Origin: Asterella californica
Lineage: Eukaryota > Streptophyta > Marchantiopsida > Marchantiales > Aytoniaceae
Direction: 5' to 3'
NCBI GenBank assembly: GCA_036924285.1
Contig: JAYKYS010000009.1
Location: 5,952,001 to 6,016,000, forward strand
Length of the DNA stretch: 64,000 bases
Under the pieces are notes generated by a model. It had not been told where the DNA came from. It ran no database searches and saw nothing but the letters and a program-made list of their open reading frames with translations. Shown piece after piece: positions 58,629 through 64,000 of the stretch (within the stretch, counting starts at the first letter, position 1; every line of letters begins with the position of its first letter). A program made the position numbers and the translations under genes.

Positions 58629-61480
58629 GTGCAGGCATTTCAGACAACCTGGATATTGCTGCCAGCGCGAACCAGCTAGCTCCTTCTGGACTGATGAAAT
58701 GCTCCGAAAGCTCTCTGAGAGAGATCAGTCCATACGTGTTGCTAGAGTTCGGGTGGCATTTTGTCCCAACCTTGCTTGGGGAGACTCCAGCGTTGACTCC
58801 CGGACAGTTTTGACACTTGTCGAGAAACCTCAAAGCCTCAACGGGGCAGGAGCTGGGATTGAAACACACGTCTGATCTCCTCACGTTGGAATCGACTGCT
58901 GATATTCCCACTTTTCAGGTGAGCGGGGAGAAGCGTGTGCTACCTACCGTTTAAGACAGATTCTCAACTGCTCATTCCAGGATCGCAAACTGAGTTTTGG
59001 CATTCAAGTTTACTCGGATCAGTCATGTGTCTACCGAATGGCCAAGCAAAGTAGGCTCAGCAACCTTAGTTTGGAAAACATTAAGTGTGGCCATGAATGT
59101 AGCTTTCACCTACGAGGAGGAGAAACAAAGCAAAAACTTATCCGGAAAACAACACATGTATATACCAACCTTCTGCCGGTGGACAGAAATAAAGAAGTGT
59201 CCGATTTTGTTGTAGTGACGCAAATGCATGCTTCCTCATCTCATGATTTGGGGGTTGATGTTGACGGCTTCTGTGGAAAAGGTGGATAGCCTCTGACGGC
59301 CATGGAAGTTTTTATTCCGTACACTCCGCACGTGAATGGTATTTATTATCATCAGGTTATGAGAAGTACGTATCTGTCTTTTGGTCTATAAGCGATTAGT
59401 CTTCTCTTTCAGGATACTAATTCTGTTTCTAACTTCGTCTCACGTGATCCTTAGAAAGAAAGAAACTAGAGACATGCTGTAGAGGATCATCTCTTTTTGC
59501 CTTTACCTCCCTCATCTCCTTATGTTTTCTCTCGCTTTACAAACGACGTGTTTTCCTTTCACTAATCCTCCGCCATTTCTCTTCACAAGCTCACGGATCT
59601 CCCATTACACTAAGAACGGTAGTTTTCCCTCAGATGTTCCCGTAACTTAACTTCACTAACACTCTGGTTGTTGCGGTTGTTTGCTCGATTATTACTGAAT
59701 GTCGTCTGTATGCTTCTCCAGACGATTTACTTTGTGTTTTGTTCTTCCTTTTCTAGATATCTACACTTCATGTTCTCTGCTTTTGAGACTTGTTTTATAG
59801 TTATAGTTGTTTTCTCGTTCAGTTCTTCAGGTATCGCATTTATACTTGTATTTTGTCTTACCACCACCAGGGGTATCATGGAAATGTACTCACCCTCCAT
59901 ATAGGGTCCGACCTCGGTTACATACATTCGTTCACTTTTCAGTCCAAGTTAACATACATGGTATCACTCTTCGTTACTCACTTTGTACTTACATGGGTTC
60001 AAAACTATTTAGGGTTACCTAAATCGACGTCACTGTTTTCTCTGAAAGCTGCTTTACCCGTGCTGTATAGGAACAAGCAGTAAAATTCCAGATCGTAGAG
60101 GACGAATATGAAAAGGATGGGGGAAAATGTTAACTGGAGCAAAGAATGGACAGTAATCTGAAACCATGCATCAAGCTCTAAAATGATGGTTGCAACTCCA
60201 CCTTGGAATTACCTTGAGAACAAAAGGCTCGCAAACATCGGACTTTTCAGAAATTACGAAGTACAAGGTCAAATAAATTGCTCTCGAACAAGGATTGCTT
60301 TAATGAACCTCGTGTGATGTCTTTTCTGAATTGATACAGTTTGCCAGAGAAGTCAACAAAATAACTCTCGTGTCATACATCATGTCTACATCTATCTAAG
60401 ACGACAATAAGTTCTAAGTAAATAATGTTCCAATCCCTTATCTATGTATTGTTAGATCATAACATCAGTATATTAGCTGTGGGACAAATATGCATGCAAC
60501 ATATACCTTATGGTTAGAAAGAAGCAAGAGGACAAGCAGGAAATTAGGGTAAAAGTTCACTTTCATTATTGGTTATAGCACTCCAGGGAAAAAGATAACG
60601 TTGTATCACATGATAAAAATAATTAGAGAACCTTGAGAAATAAAAGTGTAACTGTTTAAAAGGAGGACCATGAATTTTAACAGATCAAGGTGATATTTGT
60701 TAGAGATAAAAAGTTAAATTTGCAATTCTAAAAGTATCAACTCTATTGTAACCACCGGTGATAAAATAAAAAAGGTTCTATTTTTACTTCTAAATATAAA
60801 ACCTATTGCATCCGGATGCATAACCATCAAAATAAGAGAATAAAATTATAAGCACCGAGAAGCAATGCTCCACTCGCACAATAAAAGAAGTGGAGCACCT
60901 CATGAAATGAAATGAGTTCTCACATTTATCTTTCATTTTGTTTATATTCTGTTTATAGATTGTTCAAAGAGGTAAAAGAAAAAATAGAAAGTGTGTTATG
61001 AGACAACTATGCAGGTTGTCATTAGTCCGTGCTAAAAATAAAACTTTAATATTTTATGCTGTGTCACTGAACATCAGCTAGGTGAATAATTATTCAAATT
61101 CATACACATATCGCAAAATCATACACAAAATTCACCTACTCCCTTTCAGTTAACTCTTTAGTGATTAGCTTGGAAATTATATTCATTTGTCGTTTGCTCA
61201 TTTGTTATCAAAAATCTATGATAAGTTCAAAATGATCAAAATGATCAAAATCTTGAGATCTAGAAATGACCGTAGATGTCTCCAAATCGAGATCTGACAG
61301 ACGAGAAATAAAAGAATCAAAAAATATATATTTCTGGAATTTAAAAAGTGCTCCTACTGAAAAGACTCACTGTAGAACGAGAGCATATCAGTTACAATAA
61401 TTAACCCGTCTGAAACTGAAACCTTTTATATACCTTCTACAGAAGTTGTTACAATAATTTGACTTCCACAAAAGATTATT
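58629..61480. other. NOV 3' region and AT-rich spacer
   Basis: 58629-59300 has gene-like composition and probably includes the 3' untranslated region, with AATAAA-like signals near 59187. Beyond 60100 the DNA is AT-rich with no recognisable features. Frames of 60-100 codons here have no motifs. Confidence 0.45.
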
Positions 61481-61489
61481 AGCTAGCAC

Positions 61490-61529
61490 CAGGATCAAAA
61501 CTTGTGTCTTCCTACTACCAGATGAGCTA
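61490..61529 (-). other. tRNA-like fragment (possible SINE head)
   Basis: On the minus strand 'ttagctcatctggtagtagg' is a good A-box and D-arm, and 'gttttgatcctgg' 25 bases on resembles the B-box. The acceptor stem is not recognisable. Confidence 0.5.
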
Positions 61530-61589
61530 AAAGTTTACTATTTATATACTAATATTCGCGGTTTAAACCATCATTGTTGTTACAATCAC

Positions 61590-62100
61590 ACAGATAGTAC
61601 CGTAGAGGATCGAACCGTTATTTGCTGTTTGGTTCAAATCGAGGTCAGTTCAAAAACGGTTTGGTTCAAATGTTTGTAGATGGTTCAGTTTTGAAACGGT
61701 TCTGTTCCTCACGTGAATGGTTTTTAGACGGTTTTGTTCACAAAGTAGATGCTCTTCAAGCGGTTCGGTCCATAGCTCTTCCATAGTCTAAAACAAGAAT
61801 TTATACAGTTTTATGATAAAAAGTTTTGGATTATAAACATGAATAGTTAAAGATATTAAGTTGAATTGTATAGTATCAAGTGAATTGTGTTCTACTCAAA
61901 CAAAATTATAAAAATTATTGGTAAAAGCTAATTGATATGCAGTTCAAGATATTTTTAAACTGTTTGGTTCGGTTAAAAAGCTTTAGAAAACGGTTGGATA
62001 AAAAAAAAACAGTTAAGTTCTTAAATGATTTAACTTTAAAAAAGTTTTATATTGGTTCAGTTCTGCTCTATATACAACGGTTTGGTTTCGGACAGTCGGA
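61590..62100 (+). repeat. Degenerate ACGGTTTGGTTCA-type array
   Basis: Variants such as 'aaacggtttggttcaaa', 'gaaacggttctgttc', 'agacggttttgttca', 'aagcggttcggtcca' and 'caacggtttggtttcgg' recur irregularly. Spacing is uneven, so this is a decayed cryptic repeat, not a clean satellite. Confidence 0.6.
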
Positions 62101-62199
62101 TCAAGTGCTACACACAGATCCGAACATGATCCTCGATTGAACCCAAGATAATATCGACAGGAGAAGAGTTTTATCTGCACTAGATCTAACTTCAAACAC

Positions 62200-64000
62200 T
62201 TTGAGAATCATATAACTCTTTGTAAGAAATATTTCTTCTGGTGTAACACTTGAGTTTGCTTGAATTGGCTTGAGTCTTTTTGTTCTATCGTGACTTGAAA
62301 GGCTGGAAACTGCTCAAAAGCTTCACTCTTTGGTTTGAAAGTCTTTCTACTGAAATCGTCACATGAATTGGCTCAAGTATGATATCGATTGAGAAGAAAA
62401 GCAGTCGTGTTAACTACTTCAGTCCACAAGGCTCAGTAACATCATTTTGTTGTGGAGTCTCTCCTTGAGTGACTTGCGGTTGGATCTCTAGTAAATGAAG
62501 GTAATTTAAGAATCCAGTTGAAAGAAATTCTCCACCACGAATTTCTTAAGAAAACTTTGGAAAACTTCTCCACCACAAATATCGAAGCTGCTTGATTTTC
62601 TTGTCAGTTTTCTATTCTATCGTGACTTGAAACGCTTGAAACTTCTCAAAACTTCACTGTTTTGCTTGAGACAAACATCCCATGTCTTTTACTGAAATCA
62701 TCCATCATGGTCATGATGTATCTGGAACCTGATAATGGGGTTGTTTTGTCTGAATGAAGTAACTGAAGACGAATCAGATTGTGTCAAGGAAAGCGTTCTC
62801 GACATTGTTTGCTTACAAAACATAATGTACACACAATGGTTATCAAGGGTACTGAAAAAATACCAGTAGCTAATTTTGAGTTTACATAAAGTTTAGACGG
62901 TGGAAATTTAGATGACCCAAACGTTTGTGCACATAACAACTTGACACTTATCCTCCATCGAGTTGATTTCAGCTGACAATAAAGAATGAGACTGGTTGTT
63001 CATCTTGTACAGACCACTTTTCACTCTAGTCCCCTTGGCTAGAATCCTCTGTGGTACTTTTTGGATAATCAAGCATTTCGTAACATAAAAATTGGTCATG
63101 TTTGAAAATGGCCATTGTTTGCAACAGATCCAACGGACAAGAGACTTTTTGTCACCCTTGGTGCGTATAAAACATTATTGATCTTTATTGAATCAGAAAT
63201 AGATTTTTCTCTACCAGATATGTTATGATAATATCCTCTAGCGGATTTCACTTTGGAATGTTCTGATTGTACTTTTAAACCAATAAGCAGTTTTGAATTT
63301 CCAATAACGTGAGTCATGGTCCTAAAATCTAAGTATTTATCGCCTAGAACTCGCTGATGTCGAGGGATGCTAATGCAATCTCAAACAATACAACGTCTAA
63401 AGTATTGTTCTCTTCACTATAGTCATTGAACAAGTTAATCTCTCTCCCTCTTTGGAATTGGAGAGTTTTCTCCCAAGGAATTATGTAGTCATCTATATTA
63501 ATGTCCATAGATCCCGCATATGTTGCATGAAGTTTATCGTTAGACTTTGAATGTCTATCTTTCACAAACTTCTTGAACTTGACAAACACAACTTCCTCTA
63601 TTGTATCTTGTGTCATCTGCTTTGTACATATTTTCTCCAGTTTGGTCTGAAGCGCATCAAGATCGAGAAGTTTGTCCTTGATGGATTGATAAGAAATTTG
63701 TCAAACCTTGGTGGTAATGCTTCGATCGCAAAATCTAGTATCCCAACCTCATTTGCTTTCACACCAAGTTTTATTAGCTTATTCTTGAGAGAAAGTGTTC
63801 GCTTCCTGAATTCTTTGACTCTTTGAAGTTGAGCTTCTCCCAAAGCAAAAGCTTCAATACTTGTGATTCATTGTTGCCATAAAGCTTGATTAACTTTTGC
63901 AAAGCAATATATGAGGATCTACAATGTCCTTAAGATGTTCTATGATATTATCATTAATTTTACACTTGCGTTCTTTAATCTCATTAGACTGACATTAGCT
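62200..64000 (-). mobile_element. Decayed Ty1/copia element, minus strand, open at the window edge
   Basis: In transcription order (right to left) there is a gag-like frame (63843-63613, with KNKLIKLGVKANEV and LPPRFDKF), a linker frame (63616-63344), the region after the protease site (63317-63096, with VLYAPRVTKSLLSVG), the pre-integrase segment (63099-62908) and integrase pieces: M-D-D-F-S at ~62700, and T-P-Q-Q-N-D-V-T-E at 62460-62434. A second D-D-F-S-R-K-T lies at ~62370. Frameshifts are frequent. The upstream end lies outside the window, and nothing of reverse transcriptase was found to the left. Confidence 0.8.

Noticed and set aside
58997..59289. Two overlapping frames of 72 and 83 codons downstream of NOV
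   Set aside because: They are in the probable 3' untranslated region and show no motif or splice link to the gene.
1..64000. CRISPR arrays, rRNA genes or intact tRNA genes
   Set aside because: None was found by eye; the repeats seen are palindromes, LTRs and minisatellites without CRISPR spacing.

Overview
The window reads as nuclear DNA of a land plant, most likely a moss. It holds a thylakoid DUF1118 (RIQ-type) gene with a chloroplast transit peptide, a NO VEIN (NOV) gene with twelve coding exons and GT-AG introns, decayed Ty3/gypsy and Ty1/copia retrotransposons with plant-type organisation, and a TTTAGGG-like scrap. The moss assignment is an inference from the look of the gypsy family and the base composition. 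It is not proven here.

Layout. 1-2136: AT-rich spacer. 2137-11445: one decayed gypsy element with two ~1.75 kb LTRs and broken gag, protease, reverse transcriptase and integrase. 11446-20560: AT-rich repeat-laden DNA with no convincing gene. 20927-21966 (+): RIQ-type thylakoid gene, two exons. 22880-24081 (-): convergent two-exon gene of unknown function with a C-terminal membrane anchor. 24082-33870: spacer with a duplicated exon-like scrap (26.6-27.0 kb), a rearranged gypsy LTR (28.9-30.3 kb) and tRNA-like fragments. 33878-36613: truncated copia element (+). 36620-40500: AT-rich DNA unusually dense in short palindromes. 40.72-41.59 kb: inverted array of a 14-nt motif. 41.6-46.2 kb: gene-free, richer in G+C. 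46239-58628 (+): NOV, about 2925 residues. 58629-62200: spacer. 62200-64000: decayed copia element (-).

The three genes do not form a pathway. RIQ acts in grana/light-harvesting organisation. NOV is a very large nuclear GHKL-ATPase protein ending in a DUF3883 domain that keeps a PD-(D/E)XK-like D...E-x-K signature. The third gene is unassigned.

The most unusual signal is not a gene. It is a set of short interrupted palindromes scattered through the AT-rich DNA. In at least seven, a centre of usually 16 nt is similar between copies (C-Y-T-T-C...G-R-A-R-R, between AAC and GTT) while the flanking arms differ completely in sequence yet remain complementary to each other. Two further groups share other centres: GATATG-TTG..CCAA..CATATC, and CCATCTTC.GATGG followed by GGTGAATA. 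Several sit as adjacent pairs. A transposon with terminal inverted repeats shows the opposite pattern (conserved ends, variable middle), so these may be a distinct class of hairpin-forming element. Exon structures, residue numbers and repeat boundaries were worked out by eye from the sequence; none was tested against transcripts or databases.
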